A DNA stretch of 64,000 nucleotides from CAVUMR01 sp963742715 (GTDB lineage: Bacteria; Actinomycetota; Actinomycetes; Mycobacteriales; Micromonosporaceae): assembly GCA_963742715.1 (NCBI GenBank), contig CAVUMR010000001.1, positions 1,240,001-1,304,000 on the forward strand. The letters are read 5' to 3'. Below are positions 56,769 to 64,000 of the stretch, in pieces. The notes beneath the pieces are model-generated. The model was not told the DNA's origin and ran no database searches. It worked only from the letters and a program-made list of their open reading frames with translations. The first letter of the stretch is position 1, and each line of letters begins with the position of its first letter. The position numbers and the translations under genes are program-made.

Positions 56769-57108
56769 AGGCGGTTGGACGCGACGCGAGATCCTCACCG
56801 CGGCAGTCTCCCGCAGGCCATCCCGCGCTCGTGCAACAGACCCCAGCGCCGCGCGTATGCACGCCGCAGCCCACCGCTCCTCTCCCCGCAGCACTGGCAT
56901 GTCCACGACTATGCCCGTGAAGCTGCAGCCAGGCGCCGACCCGACAGCTGATCTCTGCGAATAGCCAGGTCTGACTTCTGGGGCGCCGATGCACGATCCC
57001 CCAACCCGCGTGCAGCGACCGCTGACCGCCGAACGGCGGAAGCGGCGACACGCCACCTCGTGCCGACCCCATCCAGGCACCACGCGGCGACATTCACCAC
57101 CTGCGGGT

Positions 57109-57205
57109 GAACTTGCTACACCAACCGTTAGATGGTGACGTGATCGACTTCAACTGCGGCCGGCGAGCAGCTCTTCGACTTCCCAGTACCACAGCCGAAC
57201 GCCAA
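57109..57205 (-). pseudogene. Second, decayed IS6-family transposase relic
   Basis: The stretch parallels 56594-56694 base by base (for example GGTGACGTGATCGACTTCAA against GGTGACGTGGTCGACCTCGA) but has indels and an in-frame stop. Only about 30 codons are left. Confidence 0.55.
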
Positions 57206-57312
57206 CCTTCTGTTTCATGGACGCACCCGCCCGGGTCACCTTCCGATTTTCGGACACACCCGTCCGAAACTCATGTCCACACCACGTCCACACCAAAGAT
57301 CAACTACGCAGA

Positions 57313-57343
57313 CAGGGCACCCACCCATTGGGTGAATGCCCTG
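57313..57343 (-). terminator. Hairpin downstream of tRNA-Arg
   Basis: CAGGGCA and CACCC pair with GGGTG and TGCCCTG around an ATT loop, leaving a two-base mismatch on each side. It begins 17 bases after the encoded CCA and probably ends the tRNA transcript. Confidence 0.6.
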
Positions 57344-57359
57344 GTCACAGCGTTGCGAT

Positions 57360-57435
57360 TGGCGCGCCCGGAGGGACTCGAACCCCCAACCTTCTGATCC
57401 GTAGTCAGATGCTCTATCCGTTGAGCTACGGGCGC
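57360..57435 (-). tRNA. tRNA-Arg (anticodon ACG), CCA encoded
   Basis: The minus strand folds as GCGCCCG acceptor, D arm AGCTCAACGGATAGAGC, anticodon arm TCTGACTACGGATCAGA with loop CTACGGA, T arm with GGTTCGAGTCC, and a matching CGGGCGC. The discriminator G and CCA are encoded. The ACG anticodon is read as ICG after editing, for CGU/CGC/CGA codons. Confidence 0.95.
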
Positions 57436-57467
57436 AAGTCCGGCCAGTGTAACCACTGTCCAAACCG

Positions 57468-57557
57468 CGGAGGCTCCGGGATTTGAACCCGGGAGGGGCG
57501 GTAAACCCCAACCGCATTAGCAGTGCGGCGCCATAGACCGGACTAGGCGAAGCCTCC
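57468..57557 (-). tRNA. tRNA-Ser (anticodon GCT)
   Basis: The minus strand starts GGAGGCT, has a D arm with GCCTAGTCCGGTCTATGGC, an anticodon loop CTGCTAA, a long variable arm (GTTGGGGTTTACCGCCCC) and T arm GGTTCAAATCC, and closes with AGCCTCC. The long variable arm fits class II tRNA-Ser for AGC/AGU codons. CCA is not encoded. It precedes tRNA-Arg by 32 bp in the same direction. Confidence 0.95.
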
Positions 57558-58098
57558 AGCGACGGCCTGGACCGTCGGGGATCGAGGATACAGGCCCCGT
57601 TTGGCACCGGGCAAAGCAGTCAGGGGTGCCACGCCGCCTGCCCCGACACGGTCACCGGCACGCCTCCGACTGGCGCGACGCCCGCGCCAGGAACTCGGCG
57701 CCGCGCCCGCGGCCAATGCCGCATCACCGCCCACGCGTCCGCGCGAAACCGGCGCCGCCGCCACGAGCGCCGTCGACCGAACCGACCCGAGCCGGGCAGG
57801 GCCCGGCCGCGAGCACCCGTCGACCACAGGGCCAGAACGAACCCAAAACGACCAGACGAGCGGTAGTTATCCACAGGTACGGCTTTGGTACCCCATTGGG
57901 GATGTACCAGCGGTAGCCTGCCGCAAACGACCTTGGAAACCACCGATACGTCCCTTGGTACGGCTGGGCCCGGGCGCTTAGGCTGCGGTCGCCCGGCCGG
58001 CGTCGCGTCGACCGGATCAGCAGCCGGGACCCGCGTGGCCGACAGCAGCACAGGCACGTGGCGCCCCAGGTACACGTGAAAAAGCCCTTAGGAGGGTG
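57558..58098. other. Intergenic stretch before the nucleotidase gene
   Basis: No gene is recognised in these 540 bp. The open frames are Arg- and Pro-rich and typical of GC noise. An imperfect hairpin with TGGTA/TACCA arms lies at about 57886-57909. Promoters for the tRNA pair (leftward) and for the nucleotidase (rightward) should be here. Confidence 0.45.
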
Positions 58099-59871
58099 AT
58101 GTCCGAGAGGTTCCGCCGCGCCACAACAGTGGCTTTCGCGGCGACACTGACTATCGCATTCGCGGTGGCCGGATCGGCCGCGGCGAACGCGACGACGGCC
58201 GACTCGACGCTGAACGTCCAGATCCTGTCGTTCAACGACTTCCACGGGAACCTGGAGCCCCCGCAGGGTTCGTCCGGCTCGATCCTGACCCTGGACGCGA
58301 ACGGCAACCAGGTGAGCGTGCCCGCCGGTGGGGTCGGCTACCTGGCCACCCACCTGCGGAACGCGCGCAAGGGCCACCCGAACTCGATCACGGTGACCGC
58401 CGGCGACAACGTGGGCGCGAGCCCGCTGCTGTCCGCCGCGTTCCACGACGAGCCGACGATCAACGCGCTCAACATGCTGGGTGTCGATCTTGCCTCGGTG
58501 GGCAACCACGAGTTCGACGAGGGCAAGGAAGAGCTCAAGCGGATGCAGAACGGCGGCTGCCGCACCGACGACGGCTGCTACGACCCGGACAACCCGTTCA
58601 AGGGTGCCGAGTTCGACTACCTCGCCGCGAACGTGGTGGAGGAGTCCACCGGCAAGCCGCTGTTCACCCCGTACGTGATCAAGTCTTTCCAGGGTGAGAA
58701 GGTCGGCTTCATCGGCGTGGTCACCAAGGACACCCCGAACATCGTGACCGCGGAAGGCGTCAAGGGCCTGAAGTTCCTGGACGAGGCGGACACGATCAAC
58801 AAGTACGTGACCGCGCTCAAGCACAAGGGCGTCCAGGCGATCGTCGCGGTCATGCACGAGGGCGGCGAGGTGGCTTCCCCGGTGTACAACTACGACTGCA
58901 ACGCCGGCGGCCAGGGCTCTGGCGTGTCCGGTGCGATCGTGGACATCAACAAGCGGCTCAAGCCGGCCGTGGACCTGGTGATCAGCGGCCACACCCACCA
59001 GTCGTACGTCTGCAACCTGCAGGACCAGTACGGTCGCAAGCGCCTGGTCACCTCGGCCGCCTCGTTCGGCCGGCTGTTCACCGACCTCCGGTTCAAGATC
59101 GACAAGCGGACGCACGACGTACTGCGCTGGTCGGAGACCGCGACCAACAAGATCGTCACGCGGGACGTCACGCCGGAGCCGGAGATCTCGGCCATGGTCG
59201 CCAAGTACGGCGAGCTGGTCGCCCCGATCGCGAACGCGCCGGTCGGCTACATCACCGCCGACATCCTCGGCCGGGGCTCCACAGCGCCGGAGTCGCCGCT
59301 CGGTGACCTGATCGCGGACGCGCAGCTGGAGAACACCACGCCGGCGGACAAGGGCGGCGCGCAACTTGCGCTGATGAACCCGGGCGGTATCCGGTCGGAC
59401 CTGCAGTACGCACAGTCCGGCAGTGAAGGCAACGGCGTGGTCACCTACGGCGAGGCGTTCACCGTCCAGCCGTTCACCAACTACCTGACCACGATCAGCC
59501 TGACCGGGGCCCAGCTCGTGCACGTACTGCAGCAGCAGTATTCGGAGGCGAACGAGGCCTCGCCGAAGGTGCTGCAGGTGTCCGAAGGCTTCACCTACAC
59601 GGTCGACAACGCGCAGACCGGCGCGGCGAAGATCGTGGTGGACAGCATCATGCTCAACGGCACGGCGATCGACCAGGCCGCTACCTACCGGGTGACGGTC
59701 AACTCGTTCCTGGCCGGTGGCGGTGACGGCTTCGGGGAGCTGGCGAACGGTACCGACCCGCTGGTCGGCGCCATCGACCTCGACGGTTTCGTCGACTACA
59801 TGGAGGCGCACTCGTCGCAGGGCTCGCCGATCGCGCCGCCCGCGGCCGACCGGATCACCTTCATCAACTAA
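58099..59871 (+). CDS. Secreted 5'-nucleotidase / bifunctional metallophosphatase
   Basis: The 590-residue protein has a signal peptide (TTVAFAATLTIAFAVAGSAA) and the calcineurin-like metal motifs ILSFNDFHGN (D-x-H), VTAGDNVGASP (G-D), SVGNHEFDEG (G-N-H-E/D), VMHEGG and ISGHTHQSYV. The C-terminal substrate domain follows with SPLGDLIADAQL, LMNPGGIRSDL and VNSFLAGGGDGFGEL. It releases phosphate from nucleotides outside the cell, recycling nucleosides. No anchor is visible, so it is secreted. AGGAGG is immediately upstream of GTG 58096/ATG 58099; the exact start is uncertain. Confidence 0.93.
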   Translation: MSERFRRATTVAFAATLTIAFAVAGSAAANATTADSTLNVQILSFNDFHGNLEPPQGSSGSILTLDANGNQVSVPAGGVGYLATHLRNARKGHPNSITVTAGDNVGASPLLSAAFHDEPTINALNMLGVDLASVGNHEFDEGKEELKRMQNGGCRTDDGCYDPDNPFKGAEFDYLAANVVEESTGKPLFTPYVIKSFQGEKVGFIGVVTKDTPNIVTAEGVKGLKFLDEADTINKYVTALKHKGVQAIVAVMHEGGEVASPVYNYDCNAGGQGSGVSGAIVDINKRLKPAVDLVISGHTHQSYVCNLQDQYGRKRLVTSAASFGRLFTDLRFKIDKRTHDVLRWSETATNKIVTRDVTPEPEISAMVAKYGELVAPIANAPVGYITADILGRGSTAPESPLGDLIADAQLENTTPADKGGAQLALMNPGGIRSDLQYAQSGSEGNGVVTYGEAFTVQPFTNYLTTISLTGAQLVHVLQQQYSEANEASPKVLQVSEGFTYTVDNAQTGAAKIVVDSIMLNGTAIDQAATYRVTVNSFLAGGGDGFGELANGTDPLVGAIDLDGFVDYMEAHSSQGSPIAPPAADRITFIN

Positions 59872-59913
59872 AGATCCAGACCGGCTGGTGTACCGGCCGG
59901 GAGAAGCGCGAAA

Positions 59914-59949
59914 GAGGCCCCGCCGGTGGTAACCCACCGGCGGGGCCTC
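59914..59949. terminator. Strong bidirectional terminator
   Basis: GAGGCCCCGCCGGTGG, a four-base TAAC loop and the exact reverse complement make a 16-bp perfect stem. It lies between two convergent genes and has AAA before and C/T-rich sequence after it. Confidence 0.85.
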
Positions 59950-59958
59950 CCGCATATC

Positions 59959-60060
59959 GAGCCGCGCGCCACAAAGCGCACCAGGAGCGGCGGCCCAAAG
60001 AGCCGCGCGTTACAAAGCGCACCAGGAGCGGCGGTCCAAGGAGCGGCGCGCCGCGCTACA
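59959..60060. repeat. 41-bp tandem repeat, two and a half copies
   Basis: Units at 59959-59999 and 60000-60040 begin with GAGCCGCGCG and share ACAAAGCGCACCAGGAGCGG; a third partial unit follows. The repeat fills the gap between the terminator and the protease stop and extends towards it. Confidence 0.75.
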
Positions 60061-60069
60061 AGACGCCCA

Positions 60070-63000
60070 CTACCCGTCGATGCGGACGATCGTGCTGCCG
60101 ACCGCCGAGCCGCCGGAGCTGTACGCCACCTGACCGAGGTACCGCACCCCGGCGGTCAGTCCCGACCAGGACAGCGTGAGCTGGGTCGGCTGGCCGCTGG
60201 TGACGGCGGTACTGGCCGGTGCCACGGTCGCGTTACCGGCCGCGGTACCTCCCACCACCCAGGTGTGCGGCTTGATCGTCGCCTCGGTCTGGCCGGCCGG
60301 CAGGCCGAACAGGTTGACGTAGAACTCGTACGTACCCGCCTCGGGAGCCGTCAACGTGACGGATTCCTCGGCGGTACCGCCGGCGCTCTGCCCGACCAGT
60401 TCCAGCCCACCGGCGGTCTGCCGGTACAGGAACACGTCGACGTCCGTACCGCTCGGGTAGTCCGCGCCGAAGGTGGCGAACCGCGCGATCGTGGTACCGG
60501 CCGGCACCACCACGGTCACCTTGCCGGTGTCGTCCGCGGTCTGCGGATCGGCCGGGTCGAACCCGCTCGAGCTCGGGTTCTTCAGCGCCAGGTCGGTGAC
60601 GGTGGCCGGGACCAGCCCGTTCACCGCCGAGTCGAGGGTGCCGGTGAACCCGGGCTGCACCGGTACCGGAGTCGAGCCGGACGCGCCGGTGCCGGTCACC
60701 TCGGCCGGCGCGGCCAGTGGCACCGGCCGTACCGCGATCGGGCTGCGTACCGCGTGACCCTTGTTGTCCGACCAGGTCAGCGAGCCGAACCCGTAGGTAC
60801 CGAACGCCGCGGTGGTACGCGAGATCTTCACCGTGTACGTCGCGGTCTTGCCGGGCTTGACCACGAAGTGCGTCGGCGACACCTGCACGGTGAAGCCGGC
60901 CGGCACCTGAACGGCGACCTTGTAGTTGCCGTTCTTCTTGCCCACGTTGCGAACAGTGCGGGTGATGGTCTGCGCACCGGCGAGATCGCCGATCGAGATC
61001 GACGGGTAGTTCAGGTCGCTCGGGTCGATCGAGCCGGCCGCCTGACAGTTGCCGTCGGTGGCTGGCAGGTCACGGGACCCGCACAGGAACCGGATCCAGT
61101 CGACGGCTCCCGACTCGTACACCAGACCGGGGTCGAAGATCCTGCTCGGCACGACGTGGCCGGCGCCGTAGTCCAGCGGGGTGGCCGGACCGGGCATGCC
61201 CTGACGGGCGATAGCCGCGCCGTGGTTGTCGGTCTGCGACGCGGTCGTCATGATCGCGGACTTGACCGCGGTCGGCGACCAGCCGGGGAACGTGGACAGG
61301 ATCAGGGCGGCGAGGCCGCTGATGTGCGGCGTCGACATCGAGGTGCCCTGGAACGAGTCCCACATGTGCCCGCCGTTGCCGGGCGGGGCGACCGCCGCGA
61401 TGATGTCCACGCCGGGCGCGGTGATGTCCGGCTTGAGCAGGTCACCGCCGCCGGCCAGCGCCGGGCCGTAGGACGAGAACGAGCCCATGACCGGCGCCTG
61501 TACGGAGATCCGCTGCCCGGCCGCGAGCGACGCGGTGGCACCGGCGGTCAGCGCGTACGCGTGCACCGGAGCACCCGCGGCCGCGTCGAGGTGCACGGTC
61601 GGTACGAAGTGGAAGTCGGCCGCGGTGTCCGCGGCGCCACCGGCCACGTTGTAGATGACCGCACCAACTCCACCGGCCTGCTGTACCGCGAGGCTCTTGT
61701 CGGTACGCGCGTTGTTGCCGCGCTGGCAGGTGACGATCTTGCCGGTCACCTTGGCCGGGTCGAGGGTGCCGGAGAAGCAGAGCAGTACCTGCGCCGGATC
61801 GGCGCCGGCCTTGCCGGCGTTCTCCGAGGCGATCAGCGGCGAGGACGGTACCGCCGCGCCGTTGCCCGCGCCGGTGGCCGTGGTGCCGTTGCCCAGCGTC
61901 ACGCTCGACTGGAACGCGCGGTCGTGGGTGCTCGCCGCGACCGTGGTCTCCCACGGCGCGTTGTGCGCCACGCTGCTCACGCCGACGCTGTCGCCGTTGT
62001 TACCGGCCGACACCGACACGAACACACCGGCCGCGGCCGCGTTGAAGAACGCCACCTCGACCGGGTCGAGGTTGGTGGTACGCGCGCCGGAGATCGAGTA
62101 GTTGATCACGTCGACGCCGTCCGCGACGGCCTGGTCGATCGCGGCCACCGAGTCGGTCGTACCGCACGAGTTGCCGCCGGCGTAGTCGGTGCTCCAGCAC
62201 ACCTTGTAGATGGCGAGCCGGGCGGCCGGTGCCATGCCGGAGGCACTGCCGATGCTCTGCCCGTTGATCGTCACCGGTACGCCGTTGTTGCCGGCGGCAG
62301 TGGAGGCGGTGTGCGAGCCGTGGCCGCCCCAGTCGCGCGGCGAGTGGAACTCCTCCGGGATCGCGTTGACGCCGCTGTTGTACCAGCGCGCCCCGATCAC
62401 CTTGTTGTTGCAGGTCACGTTACGGGTCGGGTCGGTCTCGGCGCCCTGGTCGCAGGTGCCGTGCCACTTCGAGCCGATCACGTAGGCGTCCGGCCGCGGC
62501 TCGGGCAGCGGGCCGAAGCTCGGGTTCTCCGGCCAGAAGCCGGAGTCGACCTCGCCGACGATGACGCCCTCACCGGCGTGCGCGGCCCCGCCGAACCGCT
62601 GCTGCCAGACGCCGTTGGCGCCGGTCAGACCGAGGAAGTCGGGAGTGGAGATGGTGTCCGCGTGGACGAGCTGGTTCTTCGTCAGCCGCACCACACCCGG
62701 CGTGCGGGCGAGCATCGCGGCGTCGCGGCCGGTCAGCCGGGCGGCGAAACCATTGAAGGTGTACGTGTAGTCATAGACCTTCTTGGCCCGCGGCACCCGC
62801 GCCAGTACCGCGTCGTGCCGGTCGGCCAGGTGCCCGCGGTACCGCTGGACGTCCGCGCTGTTCCGGTCGAGCTTCGCGCCGGACCGGGGCTGGGTGGCCC
62901 GCATGCCCGCGACGTGCCCGTCGTACGAGCCGACCGGCGCCTCGGCGAGCTGCACGATGTACAGGCCGTCGGTGAATCCACCGGTGGGCGCGGCCGCGCT

Positions 63001-63135
63001 GTCCTGCGCGAACGCCTGGTCGGGACCTGCCACGGCGAGCGCGGTGAGCGCCACCGTCGCGAGGGCGACAGCTATCGGACGCCTTCGTCCGATCGGGGAT
63101 GGTAAAGACACGGCTTTTGTACCTCCGACATCCAA
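60070..63135 (-). CDS. Secreted S8 (subtilisin-like) serine protease
   Basis: The 1021-residue protein has a signal peptide (AVALATVALTALAVAGPDQA), an I9 inhibitor propeptide (GLYIVQLAEAPVGSY onward), and a catalytic domain with D197 (VGEVDSGFWPE), H272 (GGHGSHTAST) and S599 (QGTSMSTPH). A PA domain is inserted between His and Ser (FHFVPTVHLDAAAGAPVHAY). An Fn3-like domain and a C-terminal PPC-like beta domain (TDVDVFLYRQTAGGLELVGQ) follow. It degrades proteins outside the cell. It converges with the nucleotidase gene. Confidence 0.95.
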   Translation of the reverse strand: MDVGGTKAVSLPSPIGRRRPIAVALATVALTALAVAGPDQAFAQDSAAAPTGGFTDGLYIVQLAEAPVGSYDGHVAGMRATQPRSGAKLDRNSADVQRYRGHLADRHDAVLARVPRAKKVYDYTYTFNGFAARLTGRDAAMLARTPGVVRLTKNQLVHADTISTPDFLGLTGANGVWQQRFGGAAHAGEGVIVGEVDSGFWPENPSFGPLPEPRPDAYVIGSKWHGTCDQGAETDPTRNVTCNNKVIGARWYNSGVNAIPEEFHSPRDWGGHGSHTASTAAGNNGVPVTINGQSIGSASGMAPAARLAIYKVCWSTDYAGGNSCGTTDSVAAIDQAVADGVDVINYSISGARTTNLDPVEVAFFNAAAAGVFVSVSAGNNGDSVGVSSVAHNAPWETTVAASTHDRAFQSSVTLGNGTTATGAGNGAAVPSSPLIASENAGKAGADPAQVLLCFSGTLDPAKVTGKIVTCQRGNNARTDKSLAVQQAGGVGAVIYNVAGGAADTAADFHFVPTVHLDAAAGAPVHAYALTAGATASLAAGQRISVQAPVMGSFSSYGPALAGGGDLLKPDITAPGVDIIAAVAPPGNGGHMWDSFQGTSMSTPHISGLAALILSTFPGWSPTAVKSAIMTTASQTDNHGAAIARQGMPGPATPLDYGAGHVVPSRIFDPGLVYESGAVDWIRFLCGSRDLPATDGNCQAAGSIDPSDLNYPSISIGDLAGAQTITRTVRNVGKKNGNYKVAVQVPAGFTVQVSPTHFVVKPGKTATYTVKISRTTAAFGTYGFGSLTWSDNKGHAVRSPIAVRPVPLAAPAEVTGTGASGSTPVPVQPGFTGTLDSAVNGLVPATVTDLALKNPSSSGFDPADPQTADDTGKVTVVVPAGTTIARFATFGADYPSGTDVDVFLYRQTAGGLELVGQSAGGTAEESVTLTAPEAGTYEFYVNLFGLPAGQTEATIKPHTWVVGGTAAGNATVAPASTAVTSGQPTQLTLSWSGLTAGVRYLGQVAYSSGGSAVGSTIVRIDG

Positions 63136-63241
63136 TGCGGCGCGATGCGCACGCTGCGGCGGAGTTTACGTGCGGAGGTACCGTTCGGAGAATGCTCCAG
63201 CGAGGAATCCGCTATTTCCGACTGAACGGACGAGCACTGAC

Positions 63242-64000
63242 CTAACCCGGCAACCACGCGACCTGACCAGCTAAAACGGTATAGCCGACAAACGCTACGA
63301 TATCTATCAACGAATGCGCGATGATCAACGGCCCGGTGCGTCTGGTACGCAGAAAGAATAGCGCGAAGATCACGCCCATTACCGCATTGCCGGCAAAGCC
63401 TCCGAAACCCTGGTAAAGGTGGTAGGAGCCGCGCAGTACGGCGCTCGCGGCGACCGTGGCCGGCACCGCCCAGCCGAGCCGGCGCAGCCGGGTGATCAGG
63501 TAGCCGACCACGACGACCTCTTCGAGTACGGCGTTCTGCAGCGCGGAGAGGATCAGTACCGGCACTCCCCACCAGACGTGCGGCAGCGCCGCCGGCACCA
63601 CCGTCGCGTTGAGCCCGAGCGCTCTCGCGGCGAGGTACAGCCCGAGCCCGGGTACGCCGATCCCGAGTGCGAGCAGCGCGCCCGCGGACAGGTCGAACCG
63701 GGGCCGGCTCCGGTCGACGCCGATCGTGCGCCACACCGACCCGTCGGTACGCCGCAGCAGGTGCATCGCGAGCAGCACCGGTGCCAGCGCGAACGCGATG
63801 CCGAGCAACTGGTACGTCAGGTCGAGCCACGGCCGGCCGGGCGCTTGGGACGGGTTCAGGGTGGCCCGCTGCGCCGACAGCGACTGTGCCGCGGTGAGCT
63901 TCGCGATGAGGCTGACCAGCGCGTACACCGCGGACGCACCGAGCGAGACGGCGAGTACCAGCAGTACCTCGTCGCGCAGCGTCCGCCGGTCAGGCCCCTC
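63242..64000 (-). CDS. CPBP-family intramembrane metalloprotease-like protein (5' end outside window)
   Basis: The frame stays open to the window edge (DRRTLRDEVLLVLAVSLGAS before residue M at 63928), so the start is not visible. About seven helices are seen. The CPBP motifs are present as ALQNAVLEEVVVVGYLITRL (E-E, with Val where Arg often stands), SYHLYQGFGGFAGNAVMGVI and GPLIIAHSLIDIVAF (H in the last block). CPBP members cleave CAAX proteins or protect against bacteriocins. It lies upstream of the protease in the same direction, 106 bp away. Confidence 0.88.
   Translation of the reverse strand, partial: EGPDRRTLRDEVLLVLAVSLGASAVYALVSLIAKLTAAQSLSAQRATLNPSQAPGRPWLDLTYQLLGIAFALAPVLLAMHLLRRTDGSVWRTIGVDRSRPRFDLSAGALLALGIGVPGLGLYLAARALGLNATVVPAALPHVWWGVPVLILSALQNAVLEEVVVVGYLITRLRRLGWAVPATVAASAVLRGSYHLYQGFGGFAGNAVMGVIFALFFLRTRRTGPLIIAHSLIDIVAFVGYTVLAGQVAWLPG

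Larger units (their letters stand above)
54780..56843 (-). mobile_element. IS6-family element split by an IS3-family element
   Basis: Terminal repeats GGCGCTGTTGCA (54780-54791) and its counterpart GGGTCTGTTGCA (minus strand at 56843-56832) match at 10 of 12 bases. Subtracting the nested IS3 element leaves about 803 bp, the normal IS6 size. The transposase is broken into a C-terminal and an N-terminal fragment. No 8-bp target duplication is seen at the outer ends. Confidence 0.75.
56844..57359. other. Decayed stretch beside the tRNA genes
   Basis: No intact gene is seen. Bases 57109-57205 match the IS6 transposase sequence at 56594-56694 in an altered form with stop codons, so an older IS6 copy decayed here. 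A hairpin at 57313-57343 lies before the tRNA-Arg gene. Confidence 0.55.

Noticed and set aside
57285..57300. Short direct repeats GTCCACACCA near tRNA-Arg, considered as attachment-site traces
   Set aside because: They do not match the tRNA 3' end and no integrase gene is present.
57724..63105. Very long frames opposite the nucleotidase (743 residues) and the protease (1059 residues)
   Set aside because: Both are antisense to genes with complete catalytic motifs.

Overview
The window is high-GC actinomycete DNA. The evidence is strong G/C third-position bias, many GTG starts, several apparently leaderless promoters, and actinobacterial families such as SARP/AfsR regulators, a mycothiol-type DinB protein, a YcnI/CopC/CtaG set, ZAS anti-sigma with ECF sigma, and Tat exports. 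A Micromonosporales-like host is a guess. Most genes are ordinary chromosomal and regulatory genes, with accessory patches in between.

Layout. 1-9.3 kb: end of a membrane protein, a 12-unit tandem repeat, a RecQ helicase with a phosphoribosyltransferase-like tail, a TPM-domain protein, small exported proteins, a GNAT/HxlR divergent pair, a MerR-controlled ABC exporter, an M23 peptidase and a SHOCT protein. 9.3-17.3 kb: PadR plus membrane partner, exonuclease III, a scar where Clp-N and ArsR genes meet head to head, an exported carbohydrate-binding-like protein, an ornithine-cyclodeaminase-like enzyme and two exported proteins.

18.1-28.6 kb is the most unusual region: a divergent, compact biosynthetic locus that I cannot assign to a known pathway. 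Leftward it encodes an ABC ATPase, two ABC-2 permeases, a CapK/PaaK-like adenylate-forming enzyme and, 16 bp after that stop codon, a 20-residue ORF with a near-perfect ribosome binding site and a terminator-like hairpin behind it. Rightward it encodes a small beta-barrel-like protein, a 240-residue protein faintly resembling ferredoxin-dependent bilin reductases, a cobalamin-type radical SAM protein, a HemN-type radical SAM protein with the four-cysteine motif, and a second cobalamin-type radical SAM protein. A peptide-derived or tetrapyrrole-related product exported by the ABC system is the working hypothesis.

28.6-44.1 kb: truncated GNAT and kinase genes, a SARP/NB-ARC/TPR regulator, a kinase-like protein, an RHH-like regulator with its own operator beside a frameshifted SRPBCC gene, an AmiC-like binding protein, a cyclase-domain LuxR regulator, a methyltransferase, and a YCII protein fused to what looks like a sigma-factor tail. 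44.2-50.6 kb: a copper and disulfide cluster (CtaG/CopD, CopC, VKOR, DUF929, YcnI) next to an anti-sigma factor and a divergent ECF sigma gene.

51.2-57.4 kb is a mobile, decayed segment: a lower-GC two-TM protein, an IS1380 remnant, a truncated acetyltransferase, a frameshifted HAD gene, and an IS3-family element nested inside an IS6-family element, ending at tRNA-Ser/tRNA-Arg. 58-64 kb: a secreted 5'-nucleotidase and a secreted S8 protease converge on a strong bidirectional terminator, followed by the 3' part of a CPBP-family membrane protein.
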